From positions 1,850,929 to 1,914,928 of the forward strand of contig NZ_MKZS01000001.1 of the NCBI RefSeq assembly GCF_001942495.1: a stretch of 64,000 bases of DNA, given 5' to 3'. Numbering within the stretch: position 1 is the first letter of the stretch; each line of letters opens with the position of its first letter. The notes beneath the pieces were generated by a model. That model worked only from the letters and a program-made list of their open reading frames with translations. It made no database searches and was not told where the DNA came from. Of the stretch, positions 42,515-51,993 are shown one piece after another. This stretch comes from Moorena bouillonii PNG. GTDB taxonomy: Bacteria; Cyanobacteriota; Cyanobacteriia; Cyanobacteriales; Coleofasciculaceae. Position numbers and translations under genes: made by a program.

Positions 42515-45183
42515 GTGAAAGCAAAAGCCAAACCCAAGAAACTACTAGGTTTTTTATATACTTGCTTATTCCTTGGTTTAGGGATACTCCCCACAGTAGT
42601 CACACCAAAGCCAGCCAAGAGTGCAGAATACATTTACTTTAACTATGGTCCGTTAAAATTGTCCCTTTCCCGGGAATCCATCGAGATTTTCGCCAATGAG
42701 GGCAGAATTACTAAGGAATTTGAGTTCTACGCCCAAATGCTGAACCCAGAAGCCTTGGAACAGTTGCGGATGCTACTCCAAAAGCGCATTAAAATCAGTC
42801 CTGTGGCCATCTCCCGCTTAGGTAAATCCCCCATGGGAGAAGCCTTTCTGGAAGGTTTGGGAAAGATGATCAAAACGCACCCTGGTCGCAATGGTTTACA
42901 TAGTCTTCGGGGGGCGCTGGTTTTGGCAGCAGCTGACTCGGAAGGTCTAACTCTAATGAATATAGTGCGCCAGTTTCCCACTGAGGGGATGTTGATTGAT
43001 ACTGACTATATCTTCGATGTCCGAAAAGAGCTAGCTACGCTATTTCGATATCGAGATGCAGCGGTGAATGCGATCGCAAACCAAGCCACCCGAGAAGCCG
43101 CTGCCGAGAATACCATTGATGTCTCCCAGTTAACAGACTTACAACAACCAGGTACTTATCAATTCACAGACCAAGTCATCACCCTTTCCGGTCGCCGCCG
43201 TCAATCCCCTCTAGGGTTATCCGGAGAAACCAAGTTTGAGGTTGCTTTGTACTTACCCAAAGGCAATCCAAAACCAGCCCCCTTAGTAGTCATGTCCCAT
43301 GGCTTTGCTTGAGATCGCAACCATTTCACCTATTTAGCTTCAACCGCGAGAAGCCTCACAACGAACATGCGTAGCATAAGTGTGAGATGAATCGCGGACA
43401 GAGTTTTTTTACCAAGCAGGGAACTCAAAATCGTTTATATCGTCTATAATGAAAGTAGTAGGGTAAATCAAATTAAGAGCTAACCGCCACCTACGTGCCT
43501 AAAATAGAACTCATTATATTGTTCCGGTGCGGAGGGGCATCCCGTATCGTTAATAAAGCTTACCGAGTATCCGAACCGTTGGGTGGAGTTGGTAAGAAGC
43601 CCACACTATAATCTTTGATTCAGTGTGGGAGTATGTCACATATTCGATATGTGCTCGATGAGCTCGAAGACCTCTCTAAATCTGACCCTAATTTTGCTAA
43701 TCACCTGAATCTGGAACAGGTAGGTGTGATTGGTCATTCCTTCGGGGGTTACACAGCTTTAGCCGTAGCAGGTGCAGAAATTAATGATTTAAGACTGCGC
43801 CAAGTGTTTCCTGATCAAGACCCAACCTTCAATCTATCTGTACTGCTCCAATGCCGTGCCAATCGCTTACCCCCGTTTAACTATAACTTGCAGGATCCAC
43901 GGGTCAAAGCTGTAATCGCTGTTAATCCTATTACCAGCACAGCCCTTGGTCCAGCTAGCTTGGCTAAAATTCAAGTGCCAGTCATGATTATGGCAGGTAG
44001 CCACGACATCGTAGCACCCACTGTCCCAGAACAGATTCACCCCTTCATCTGGCTCAATACCCCAGAAAAATATCTGGCAATGATTGTTGATGGCAACCAC
44101 TTTTCCACTAGTGGTGCATCGGGCGACGATTTTGCCCTGTTTCCTAGAGAATTACTTGGTTCCAATCCTCAGGTCGGACTTTCTTACCTAAAAGCCTTAA
44201 GCTTAGCTTTTGTTAATACTCATATTCGGGATTTGCAAAACTATCGACCTTACCTTAGTGTTAGCTATGCCAAATTCCTCTCTGAGAATTCCCTAGATCT
44301 ACATTTAGTCAAATCTTTAACGCCAGAACAACTAGAGGAATCTTTTCGCAGTCAACCTCCCCAAAGTATCATACCACAACTTGCCATTGAGCCAATACCG
44401 AAGCGTTCAGAAACGGTTTTAGACCAAATTAAACGAACTGGCACCATAAAAGTTGGTATTAGAAAAGATGCTGCTCCTTTTGGCTACATTGATACCAAAG
44501 GAGAGTGGAAAGGGTATTGCTTTGAGCTACTCAATTCCTTAAAAGATAAGGTTGCCCAACAACTCAATAAACCCATAGAACTAAAAGTTATTGGCATTCA
44601 ATCAACATTGGAAAATCGCTTTGCTATTGTCCGAGATGAAACTGTACATTTGGAGTGTGGCCCTAATACGATTAGGAGTGAGATTGAAGGGATAAAATTC
44701 TCAACACCATTTTTTATTACTGGCACACACTTGTTAGTGGATTCTCAACAACCAAGAGTCTTCAATCGTTACCAAAGCCTTGACAGTTTAAAAATTGGAG
44801 TACTTCCTAGTAGCCTCACAGAAAGATTTATTGACCAAACCTATCCTAATGCTCAAAAAATAGTTTTTCCTGGAGACATAGGTAGGTCTCAAGGAGTCAA
44901 AGCATTAGTCAATAGTGATATTGATGCCTTTGCCAGCGATGGCATTTTATTAATTGGAGAAGTCACCAGACAAGGACTATCCTCATCCCAGTACACCTTA
45001 TCTCCAGCTCAGCCACTGACCTGTGATTTCTATGGCATGATTCTCCCTAAGCATGATCCGCAATGGCAACGTATTGTCAACTCCTTTATTGAAGGGGAAA
45101 AAGCTAAAGAAATTTGGGGGGGATGGTTTACAAATTTGTTTCCCTATATCTTATTAAATCTAGAGTATTGTATTGATAAGTAA
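42515..45183 (+). pseudogene. DUF1400 / alpha-beta hydrolase / solute-binding fusion, broken
   Basis: The first part (42515-43312, GTG start) has a signal peptide and a DUF1400 domain (EYIYFNYGPLKLSLSRE to RQFPTEGMLIDTDYIF, about residues 37-175). It runs into the start of an alpha/beta hydrolase, then ends at TGA in MSHGFA-stop, where a serine is expected. In the second part (43645-45183) the hydrolase resumes with YVLDELEDL, the nucleophile elbow GHSFGG, the acid D in GSHD and the H in GNHF. It continues without interruption into a family-3 solute-binding domain (VGIRKDAAPFGYIDTKGEW). About 50-60 hydrolase residues are lost at the element inserted between the halves. DUF1400-hydrolases are known; the fused binding domain is unusual. 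Confidence 0.78.
43344..43639 (+). mobile_element. TnpB-less IS200/IS605-type remnant with omega-RNA-like right end, copy A
   Basis: Its first ~60 bp form a hairpin region (CCGCGAGAAGCCTCAC ... GTGTGAGATGAATCGCGG). The right ~170 bp are nearly identical to 47.9-48.08 kb, including GAGCTAACCGCCACCT, GCGGAGGGGCATCCCGT, AATAAAGCTTACCGAG and a terminal stem ending GGGAGTATGTCAC. The stem CCCACACT (43600-43607) / AGTGTGGG (43622-43629) differs from copy B in sequence but still pairs. Right-end RNA structures next to TnpB genes serve as omega RNAs, but no tnpB is here apart from a possible C-terminal relic. It interrupts the hydrolase fusion gene. Confidence 0.6.
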
Positions 45184-45208
45184 AATGTAATTTAGTCTAG
45201 GAGAGCCA

Positions 45209-46075
45209 TCATTCTTTTTTAGCGGTCACCATAAAGGAACGTCGCATTCCAGGTACTGAACGGGGTGCGATTTGGACTGAGTAACGTCCATAATTTGCTC
45301 TTATTTCTCCAGGTTGGATCACTGACGCATTCCACCCATAATAAGCCAATAATTCTTCTGGTTCGTCTGTGCCAAAACGCCAATTTTTACTAATTAATCC
45401 CTTATGAGTTTTAGAGCCTATCTGCCACGACTTTACACTTATTAAATCTGCACCCAAATAACTCCCTTTAACACTGATATCAGAAATTGTTTGCAGTAAT
45501 GTATCTATCTCTGTTTTATCCATATACATCAATAAACCTTCCATCAACCAAACTGTCGGCTTATTAGATTTATATCCATGATTTTTTAATAAATGCACCC
45601 AAGGTTTTTGCAAATCTGTGGCGATGGAATAGCGATGACATTTAGAGGTAATATCCTTAAGAATTGCTTCTTTGCGAGACATGATTTCTGGTAAATCAAT
45701 CTCGTATACACATAGTTCAGGTGGTAAGGGTAGACGATATGCTCTAGTATCGTACCCCACCCCTAAAATTACAATTTGACGTACCTCTGGTATTACAGAT
45801 ATCAGAAAATCATCGAAAAATTTAGTTCGCACTGCCACAAACTGGATGCGAAGGGTATTTGATTTCGGGTCTTTACCGTCTTGTTTTTCCCAATAATCCA
45901 TCAAAGACTGTATTTCCTTAGACCCAACTAACTGAGCAGCAAAAGGATCGTCAAAAAGTCGGTCTGCCCTTTTCGATTCAATAGCACGTTTGGCCGCCAT
46001 TACTACTGCGGTACGACAGACATCATTTTTGATTTCTGGTATTTTTTCGGCTTTTGCTGCCAGTTCGTTTTCCAT
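45209..46075 (-). CDS. Class I SAM methyltransferase, LCMT/TIGR00027-type
   Basis: This 288-residue protein belongs to the leucine carboxyl methyltransferase-like family. The family-typical N-terminus is RTAVVMAAKRAIESKRADRLF and DDPFAAQLVGSKEI (about 20-60), then the SAM site VILGVGYDTRAYRLPLP (about 98-114) and YEIDLPEIMSRK with the acidic residue binding ribose. Members methylate carboxyl or other oxygen groups on diverse acceptors. Some sit in polyketide or peptide pathways, but no such cluster is visible here. No signal peptide. It has its own transcription unit and ends 25 bp after the hydrolase-fusion gene on the opposite strand. Confidence 0.82.
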   Translation of the reverse strand: MENELAAKAEKIPEIKNDVCRTAVVMAAKRAIESKRADRLFDDPFAAQLVGSKEIQSLMDYWEKQDGKDPKSNTLRIQFVAVRTKFFDDFLISVIPEVRQIVILGVGYDTRAYRLPLPPELCVYEIDLPEIMSRKEAILKDITSKCHRYSIATDLQKPWVHLLKNHGYKSNKPTVWLMEGLLMYMDKTEIDTLLQTISDISVKGSYLGADLISVKSWQIGSKTHKGLISKNWRFGTDEPEELLAYYGWNASVIQPGEIRANYGRYSVQIAPRSVPGMRRSFMVTAKKE

Positions 46076-46104
46076 AATTTACAATTTACTGCTTGATCAT
46101 GAAA

Positions 46105-46842
46105 TTAAGGACAACCTTGCTGAGATACTGTACCATCAGGCATCGTGGCATTACACAAATTAGCGCCAGTCAAATTAGCCCCAGTTAAATTAGCCCCTGT
46201 TAAGTTAGCCTTGGTCAAATTAGCCTCGGTCAAATTAGCCCCACTTAGATTAGCATTTTGTAAGTCAGCATAGCTTAATTTGGTTCTATACAAATAGGTA
46301 TTACTTAAATCAGAGCTAGCCAGGCTCGCACCGGTTAAATCCCCCAAACTTAATGTGGCTCCTTTTAAATTAGCCTCATATAAGATTACCACAGGAGCAA
46401 AAATCTTATCTAATTTAGCATTTTCTAATGTAGCCGATGTTAAGTCAGCATCAAATAAACGAGCAGCTACTAAATTAGCATTTGTCAGGATGGCTCGTTC
46501 TAAATTAGCGAGAGTTAAATCTGCTCCCTGAAGATTAGCATTGGTCAGATCCGAACTGACTTCTTCGGTCGCCCGTCGTTGGTAAGATTGAAGTTTAGGG
46601 TTAAGTAGAATACTATTTAGATAAGCCCCTGATAAATTAGCCCCTCTTAAATTAATACTTCTCCAATTACAGTTACTAAAATTACCAAAGCTCAAATCAC
46701 GACCACTTAAATCATCGCCTAGATCGCAATTAGAAAAAGTGTTGGATTGGGCTTGAGCTGGCAACCCTAGACAACTGAGACATAAGAGAGAAGAAACTAG
46801 AGTTGAAGACACTAGAGTTATCGTTTTAAGCACCATAATCAT
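46105..46842 (-). CDS. Exported pentapeptide-repeat protein
   Basis: This 245-residue protein has a signal peptide (LVSSLLCLSCLGLPAQA, cleavage near residue 31). About 30 pentapeptide repeats A-[DN]-L-x-x span residues ~45-235. They are recognisable as clusters such as ANLSGANLTEANLTKANL and ANLTGANLTGANL, with a non-repeating gap (LLNPKLQSYQRR) near residue 80. Such repeats form a right-handed quadrilateral beta-helix. Family members serve as structural or protein-binding units; DNA gyrase-protecting forms exist in the cytoplasm, but this protein is exported. It lies 29 bp upstream of the methyltransferase gene on the same strand, so the two could be co-transcribed. Confidence 0.85.
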   Translation of the reverse strand: MIMVLKTITLVSSTLVSSLLCLSCLGLPAQAQSNTFSNCDLGDDLSGRDLSFGNFSNCNWRSINLRGANLSGAYLNSILLNPKLQSYQRRATEEVSSDLTNANLQGADLTLANLERAILTNANLVAARLFDADLTSATLENAKLDKIFAPVVILYEANLKGATLSLGDLTGASLASSDLSNTYLYRTKLSYADLQNANLSGANLTEANLTKANLTGANLTGANLTGANLCNATMPDGTVSQQGCP

Positions 46843-47176
46843 ATTGAGTAATTAGGATTGAATCTTGAGACCATGAATTAATACCGAGTCAAATCTATCG
46901 CCATCCCTGTTGGAGTTGTGAGAGTAGTCAGTTGGAGCAACGGATGGTTAACGGATATAACCAATGGAAGTATCGAAAAATCTAGAAGTCTCGCAAGATG
47001 GCGAAGAGGTTATCCAGAGTAACACGGATTTCTCTGAGGTTTGACTTCGGATTGATATTATAGTATACATTAATTTCGATGTGAGAGTAGGATTGATCGG
47101 AGCGTCGAACTAGGGAATAGGGCACAACTAGAGTTTTTTAGTTAAACTGTTGTACACTCGTCAACAGTAATTGACC
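46843..47176. other. Divergent promoter region
   Basis: The pentapeptide gene and the thermonuclease gene diverge from here. TTGATATTATAGTATAC near 47051-47070 offers a plausible -10 element (TATAGT) for one or the other direction. No repeat or other feature is evident. Confidence 0.4.
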
Positions 47177-47776
47177 ATGAACCCAACTCGCCAACTAATC
47201 CAAAACATTTTCAAATCGATAGTAGCCTCTGTCCTAATCCTGAGTCTCTTTGGATGTGCCGCCCTTCTAGACCAGTTAGGAATCGGGAATTACACTGTCA
47301 AACGGGTATCTGATGGGGATACCATTCTCGTAGCTGACAGGTTTGGCAAAGATGTCAAAGTTCGGTTTGCCTGTATCGACGCTCCAGAAATTGCCCATTC
47401 CAACAAAGAGAAGCAAAGCCGCAAATTGGTAGACAAAAGTCAATTCAAATGGGGAAATAAAGCCAAGGAGCGACTTCAGGAACTGGTAAAACAAAGCGAT
47501 AATCAGGTAGTTTTGACCGTAACTGATACTGACCGCTATGGGCGCAGCGTCAGTGAAGTACGCTTAACCGATGGCACCTTTGTCCAGGAAGTTCTAGTTA
47601 AAGAAGGACTAGCACAGGTATATCGCCCCTATCTGAAAGATTGCCCCAGTGCGGAAATGGTCGATAGTGCTGAAGCCAATGCCAAACGATATCGGCGAGG
47701 GTTGTGGCGAGACCCTAAGTTTGTTCCAGCTTGGGAATATCGTAGTTTAGCAAAAACTAAATCCTCCTCCTCCTGA
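47177..47776 (+). CDS. Thermonuclease-family (SNase-like) lipoprotein
   Basis: This ~199-residue nuclease has a lipobox near residues 23-27 (LFGCA) that would anchor it to the outer face of a membrane. A staphylococcal-nuclease domain spans about residues 38-180. Family features are VKRVSDGDTILV, VRFACIDAPEIA with its Arg and Asp, DTDRYGRSVSEV with catalytic Glu and Arg equivalents, and KEGLAQVYRPYLKDCP. It probably degrades DNA and RNA outside the cytoplasm. The ATG at 47177 is preferred over a TTG two codons before. Confidence 0.87.
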   Translation: MNPTRQLIQNIFKSIVASVLILSLFGCAALLDQLGIGNYTVKRVSDGDTILVADRFGKDVKVRFACIDAPEIAHSNKEKQSRKLVDKSQFKWGNKAKERLQELVKQSDNQVVLTVTDTDRYGRSVSEVRLTDGTFVQEVLVKEGLAQVYRPYLKDCPSAEMVDSAEANAKRYRRGLWRDPKFVPAWEYRSLAKTKSSSS

Positions 47777-47797
47777 GTCGGAGAGTGTTTAGCTGAT

Positions 47798-48077
47798 CCG
47801 CGAGAAGCCCCGCACTTTACCCGATAGGGTAAGTGTCGGGATGATAGCGGGGTAAGGGTCGGAACGGAGCTTACCAATGTGATATACTAGGAATGGTAGG
47901 GAATATAAATTAAGAGCTAACCGCCACCTACCAGCTAAAAATAGAAATTGTTTTTATTGTTCCGGCGCGGAGGGGCATCCCGTGTCGTTAATAAAGCTTA
48001 CCGAGCAACCGAGGCGATGGCTGGTGTTGGTAAGAAGCCCGCGTTGTCCCGTTAGGGCAACGTCGGGAGTATGTCAC
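47798..48077 (+). mobile_element. TnpB-less IS200/IS605-type remnant with omega-RNA-like right end, copy B
   Basis: The left ~60 bp read CCGCGAGAAGCCCCGCACTTT ... AAGTGTCGGGATGATAGCGGG, a hairpin homologous to the left part of copy A. The right ~170 bp contain the same conserved blocks as copy A and finish with a stem (48038-48067: CCC-x-CGTTG / CAACG-xx-GGG) and GAGTATGTCAC. A reading frame ending PARRGIPCR-stop could be the relic of the TnpB C-terminus. The bases right after 48077 are where a TnpB guide would begin. Confidence 0.6.
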
Positions 48078-48160
48078 TCCTGTGAGTCTTTAGTCTTTAG
48101 TAGCTAGCCAATAGCCAGTAAACAGTCTATTGGTAGTTACCACTAATGAATGAGTAATTT

Positions 48161-48210
48161 CCTCTTATAGGGTTTGTAAATCACATGTAAACCTAAGAGG
48201 TATTTTTTTA
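48161..48210 (+). terminator. Probable intrinsic terminator
   Basis: CCTCTTA at 48161-48167 and GGGTTT pair with AAACC and TAAGAGG (48189-48200) around a loop of about 13 nt, with TATTTTTTTA following on the plus strand. It lies ~385 bp beyond the nuclease stop codon and might serve a non-coding transcript crossing the omega-RNA-like element. Confidence 0.5.
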
Positions 48211-48363
48211 TTGTCCAATAAAACTCCGGATCTCTTTCCCCTCTTGCCTTTTGCCTCTTCGATGCATGGCTTTTCCTGCAATTGGTGTTTTTACAACCCA
48301 TATACAAACGGTATAAATGTTGCAAAATGTTAAGTAAGTGATCAAAACTAAGATTCAAAACTG

Positions 48364-49011
48364 ATGGTACTCTTCGGATTTAAGAAAAAGCTGACCGTGC
48401 CTACTGCTGAGGAAGCCTTACCCGGACGCTCAGAACTGATGCCAGTACCCGAGCGTCACTACGTCAATGGCAATCCTCTCAAACCCCCTTATCCTGATGG
48501 ATTGGAAATGGCGATGTTTGGCATGGGATGTTTTTGGGGAGCAGAACGCCGATTCTGGCAACAGGAGGGAGTGTTCACTACCGCAGTAGGTTACGCTGCT
48601 GGAATTACCCCTAACCCTACGTATCAAGAGGTATGTACAGGTATGACCGGGCACAATGAAGTGGTGCTGGTGGTATTTGACCCAAAAGTAATCAGTTACG
48701 AAGCACTCTTGAAAGTCTTCTGGGAAAGCCACAATCCCACCCAAGGCATGCGCCAAGGCAATGATACTGGTACTCAGTACCGTTCAGGAATTTATACCTA
48801 TTCCGAAGACCAAAAGAAGCTAGCCGAAGCCTCACAAAACGCTTTTCAGCAAGCCCTGAAGGTCGCCGGTTATGGTAATATTACCACAGAGATTCTAGAT
48901 GCTCCTGAGTTTTATTACGCAGAGGGCTATCACCAGCAGTACCTCGCTAAAAATCCTAATGGGTATTGTGGTTTAGGTGGGACAAATGTGAATTGCCCTG
49001 CAATTTCATAA
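48364..49011 (+). CDS. msrA: Peptide methionine sulphoxide reductase MsrA
   Basis: This 215-residue MsrA contains the catalytic G-C-F-W-G-A block (C56) that reduces the S form of methionine sulphoxide in proteins. Two C-terminal cysteines (C202 in GYCGLGG and C211 in NCP) can resolve the disulphide. Conserved [29 protein letters not shown] and [11 protein letters not shown] match the family over its full length. The extra ~45 residues before the core are typical of cyanobacterial MsrA. It is cytosolic and part of oxidative-damage repair. The following gene starts 164 bp downstream. Confidence 0.95.
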   Translation: MVLFGFKKKLTVPTAEEALPGRSELMPVPERHYVNGNPLKPPYPDGLEMAMFGMGCFWGAERRFWQQEGVFTTAVGYAAGITPNPTYQEVCTGMTGHNEVVLVVFDPKVISYEALLKVFWESHNPTQGMRQGNDTGTQYRSGIYTYSEDQKKLAEASQNAFQQALKVAGYGNITTEILDAPEFYYAEGYHQQYLAKNPNGYCGLGGTNVNCPAIS

Positions 49012-49174
49012 GTCATCACTTCTGTAGTAAACACTCATCAGTCATTAGTCATTTGTAAGTACCAAGAGAATTTGGGACTTACAAATGACTAATGACTAAA
49101 TTTGCAAATTCACTTTTCTGAGCCTAACTGATTCAAGAAGGATGGGCATTGGGGACTGTATGAGGAACAACAAA

Positions 49175-50851
49175 ATGAAACATAAGCTTAAAACTTTTAG
49201 TATAAGTTTTATAGTCGGTCTAGGATTAATTATTATTCCTACTTTACTATCCCCTTTCCTATTGAATCCTTCAGTTTCAGCATCATCTGCCCAGGAAAAA
49301 ATTGAACGAGTAGAACTAAGAGATAATCTTGGGAATTATCATTACCCTATTTCTACTACCTCAGACTTAGCTCAAACGTATTTTGATCAAGGTTTAATTC
49401 TTGCCTACGCTTTTAATCATGCTGAAGCTGCTCGTGCTTTTAAAGAAGCAAGTAGGCTAGATCCTAATTGTGCCATGTGCTACTGGGGATTAGCTTATGT
49501 TCAAGGACCAAATATCAATGCACCAATGGCAGATGAACAAGTATCAGAGGCTTGGCAAGCAATTCAACAAGCGATCGCACTAAGTAACAAGGCATCTCCA
49601 AAGGAACAGGCTTATATTAAGGCTTTAGCACAGCGTTATTCGGAACAACCAATGGCAGATCGTTCCTCCCTTGATCTAGCTTATGCTCAGGCAATGAAGC
49701 AGGTTGTTCAAGATTATCCTGATGATTTAGATGTAGCAACTCTATACGCAGAATCCCTAATGGATACCATGCCTTGGGACTATTGGCAAGATAATGGGGA
49801 ACTCAAACCAGAAGCAAAGCCAATTTTAGCAACATTAGAATCAGTTTTAGAAAGAAATCCTAAGCATCCGGGAGCTACTCACCTCTATATCCATGCCACT
49901 GAGAAAGAACAACCCAAATTAGCTATTACAGCTGCTGATAATCTCCGCAATCTCGTTCCCGCTTCAGGACATTTAGTCCATATGCCCTCTCACATCTATA
50001 TTCGAGTCGGACGTTACCAAGATGCTGTTATTGCTAATCAAAAAGCAGTTATGGCGGATCGTAACTATCTGGCATCCCCCCATCCCCAAAGTATTTATAC
50101 TATTGGTTATATTCCTCACAACTACCATTTCCTCTGGTTTGCAGCGGTAATGAGTGGACAAAGTGAAATAGCAATGGAAGCAGCACAACAAACAGCAGCA
50201 GTTGATTCAAGTCTGATTGGTAATCCAAGTTTATCTGGTATAATACAACATTTTTATGTTGTTCCACTTTATACGGAAGTGCGCTTTGGAAAATGGGATA
50301 AAATTCTAGAGACACCTGCACCAAAAACTGATTTGAAATATGCTACGGGTGTTTGGCATTATTCTAGAGGTATGGCTTTCACCTCTCAAGGTAAGAAAGA
50401 AGAAGCTAATCAAGAATTAGCTAAATTACAAGGTTTAGTTGCTGATCCTGATTTAGAAAAACTTAAAATATCGAGTTTGAATTCTACTCCTAGTGTTCTT
50501 AAAATTGCCCTTGAAGTCTTAACTGGTTCAATTGCTACTCTTGAGCAAGATTACACAACAGCAACTAGTCACTTAAAAAATGCGGTTACCCTAGAAGATA
50601 AGCTGGTTTATAATGAACCACCAGATTGGTATTCTCCTACCCGTTATTTGCTAGGCACAATCCTGCTCCAAGGCAATCAGCCAGAGCAAGCAGAACAAGC
50701 GTTTCGTGATGATTTAGATATTTATCCCGAAAATGGTTGGTCATTACATGGTTTAGCAAAAAGTTTGCAAGCACAAGGAAAAACAGCAGAAGCAGAAACG
50801 ATACAACAGCAATTTCAACAAGCGTGGCAATATGCTGATATTGCTTTATAA
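49175..50851 (+). CDS. Exported TPR protein
   Basis: This ~558-residue protein starts with a signal or anchor sequence (KTFSISFIVGLGLIIIPTLL) and contains tetratricopeptide-type helices throughout. Recognisable blocks are AYAFNHAEAARAFKEASRLDPNCAMCYWGLAYVQGPN (TPR pair with a C-x2-C), ATHLYIHATEKE, SGHLVHMPSHIYIRVGRYQDAV and a C-terminal PEQAEQAFRDDLDIYPENGWSLHGLAKSL in pieces. The central H-x3-M-P-S-H-I motif recurs in this TPR family. Among three in-frame ATGs, the one at 49175 has an AGGAA ribosome-binding site 6-7 bases upstream and is chosen. Ligand unknown. Confidence 0.82.
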   Translation: MKHKLKTFSISFIVGLGLIIIPTLLSPFLLNPSVSASSAQEKIERVELRDNLGNYHYPISTTSDLAQTYFDQGLILAYAFNHAEAARAFKEASRLDPNCAMCYWGLAYVQGPNINAPMADEQVSEAWQAIQQAIALSNKASPKEQAYIKALAQRYSEQPMADRSSLDLAYAQAMKQVVQDYPDDLDVATLYAESLMDTMPWDYWQDNGELKPEAKPILATLESVLERNPKHPGATHLYIHATEKEQPKLAITAADNLRNLVPASGHLVHMPSHIYIRVGRYQDAVIANQKAVMADRNYLASPHPQSIYTIGYIPHNYHFLWFAAVMSGQSEIAMEAAQQTAAVDSSLIGNPSLSGIIQHFYVVPLYTEVRFGKWDKILETPAPKTDLKYATGVWHYSRGMAFTSQGKKEEANQELAKLQGLVADPDLEKLKISSLNSTPSVLKIALEVLTGSIATLEQDYTTATSHLKNAVTLEDKLVYNEPPDWYSPTRYLLGTILLQGNQPEQAEQAFRDDLDIYPENGWSLHGLAKSLQAQGKTAEAETIQQQFQQAWQYADIAL

Positions 50852-50883
50852 AATAACCGTAAAATAACCTCAGTTTGATTGGC

Positions 50884-51375
50884 TCAACTAGAAAGCTTCT
50901 CCAACAAATCCTTTAGCACTGGTGGTAATTTGCGCATAATCTTACCCTGGTCTCGGTCAACGGGTACTAGAATCACACGACCGGTTAGGTAAAGTTCTTT
51001 CCCATCATGGGATTGAATTTGATAATCCCACTTAATACGGACACCTTTCATTTCAGCGATGGCTGTCTTGACAACTGCAGCTGTGCCCATTGGCATTGCC
51101 CGGTGATAGCGTAAAGAAAGTTCTACTACCGGTAAATCGCATCCTAACTTGACGAGATCACTATAATCCATACCCATCGAGCATAAGTACTCTACCCTCG
51201 CTTCTTCCATCCAGCGAAGGTAGGTACCATGCCAGACTATACCACCATAGTCAGTGTGGTGGGGATGCACTCGCACTGGATAGTCAAACCATTTTTTTGT
51301 GGTGGCGGTTAGCTCATGGCTTGGCATGGTACTGTCCAGCTGTCCTTGAGCTGAGGTTTGGGGTGTTTCTGACAT
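50884..51375 (-). CDS. Hotdog-fold acyl-CoA thioesterase (YbgC/DHNA-CoA type)
   Basis: This 163-residue protein carries the 4HBT hotdog signature: YPVRVHPHHTDYGGIVWHGTYLRWMEEARVEYL with the catalytic Asp in H-T-D-Y-G-G, followed by ELSLRYHRAMPMGTAAVVKTAI and a long beta-sheet. Cyanobacterial members of the family hydrolyse 1,4-dihydroxy-2-naphthoyl-CoA for phylloquinone, or short acyl-CoAs. Which one applies is not decided by the sequence. The start is followed by a disordered stretch of about 25 residues. It is convergent with the TPR gene, the two stops ~30 bp apart. Confidence 0.88.
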   Translation of the reverse strand: MSETPQTSAQGQLDSTMPSHELTATTKKWFDYPVRVHPHHTDYGGIVWHGTYLRWMEEARVEYLCSMGMDYSDLVKLGCDLPVVELSLRYHRAMPMGTAAVVKTAIAEMKGVRIKWDYQIQSHDGKELYLTGRVILVPVDRDQGKIMRKLPPVLKDLLEKLSS

Positions 51376-51993
51376 GGATCAATTTAATCGTTACTGGTAT
51401 TTCACTAACTTTATAACCATAGCCAGATCAAAGTAGGCGATCGCGTCCGTGTCAAAGAGTCAATCAGTGTTTACCATCATCCTACTGATTGTAATCAGAC
51501 CCTATCCTTATATCATGTCGGGATAATTACCCTTAAGAAAAATCTCCCTATCTCCCTATCTCCCAATCTCCCCATCTCCCCACACTTCCCACCCTCTCCT
51601 TAATTATGGGTATTCAACCTGACATGATATTAACCCTGTGTTGGGAGGGTTAGGAGTAACCTGGTCAGGATTTGCTAACCAAGCTGATCACCTGCTGAAA
51701 GCGATCGCACTCGGTCCCATTCAGGGTATCTGCTCATTGGTCGCCATGGTTTCTTCTGATGCTACGAGTAGGGTGCGTTACTTACGCATCCTAGGTTTTA
51801 GGCACTTTTACCGCTTTTTATGCCAGGTCTGACCAGAGCTTTTTTTTTAGTTTTGTAAAGATTAGACAATCCACTGCGTAAAACTTGGATGGGCTTCAGA
51901 AATGTAAGTAGAGGTTGAATTCGAGTCAGCCAATGACCGAAACACCTCAGTATTAACATTACAAACTTCAAGGTTCAAACCAGGAGACTGATC
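51376..51993. other. Intergenic region with inverted-repeat element
   Basis: No gene is convincing (a 64-codon frame at 51638 is unlike any protein). An inverted-repeat element at 51510-51630 has CTCCCTAT-type units inside. The last 150 bp carry the promoter and AGGAGAC ribosome-binding site for the secreted protein at 51994. Confidence 0.5.
51510..51630. repeat. ~120-bp inverted-repeat element with CTCCCTAT units
   Basis: ATATCATGTCGGG (51510-51522) and CCTGACATGATAT (51618-51630) pair at 12 of 13 positions. The interior is composed of repeated CTCCCTATCTCCC units. It is structurally like the TATAGC MITEs but has different ends. Confidence 0.6.

Larger units (their letters stand above)
47777..48363. 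other. Intergenic region with omega-RNA-like copy B and a terminator-like hairpin
   Basis: There is no gene. The remnant spans 47798-48077, and at 48161-48200 is a hairpin followed by T's. A further ~150 bp contain the promoter region of msrA, with no recognised motifs. Confidence 0.6.

Noticed and set aside
43344-43639. Group II intron remnant
   Set aside because: No domain V-like hairpin or intron boundary sequence was recognised, host residues are missing at the site, and the sequence matches IS200/IS605 right-end features better.
51638-51832. 64-codon ORF after the inverted-repeat element
   Set aside because: No similarity to neighbours, no ribosome-binding site, and a repeat-like end (GTAGGGTGCGTTACTTACGC).
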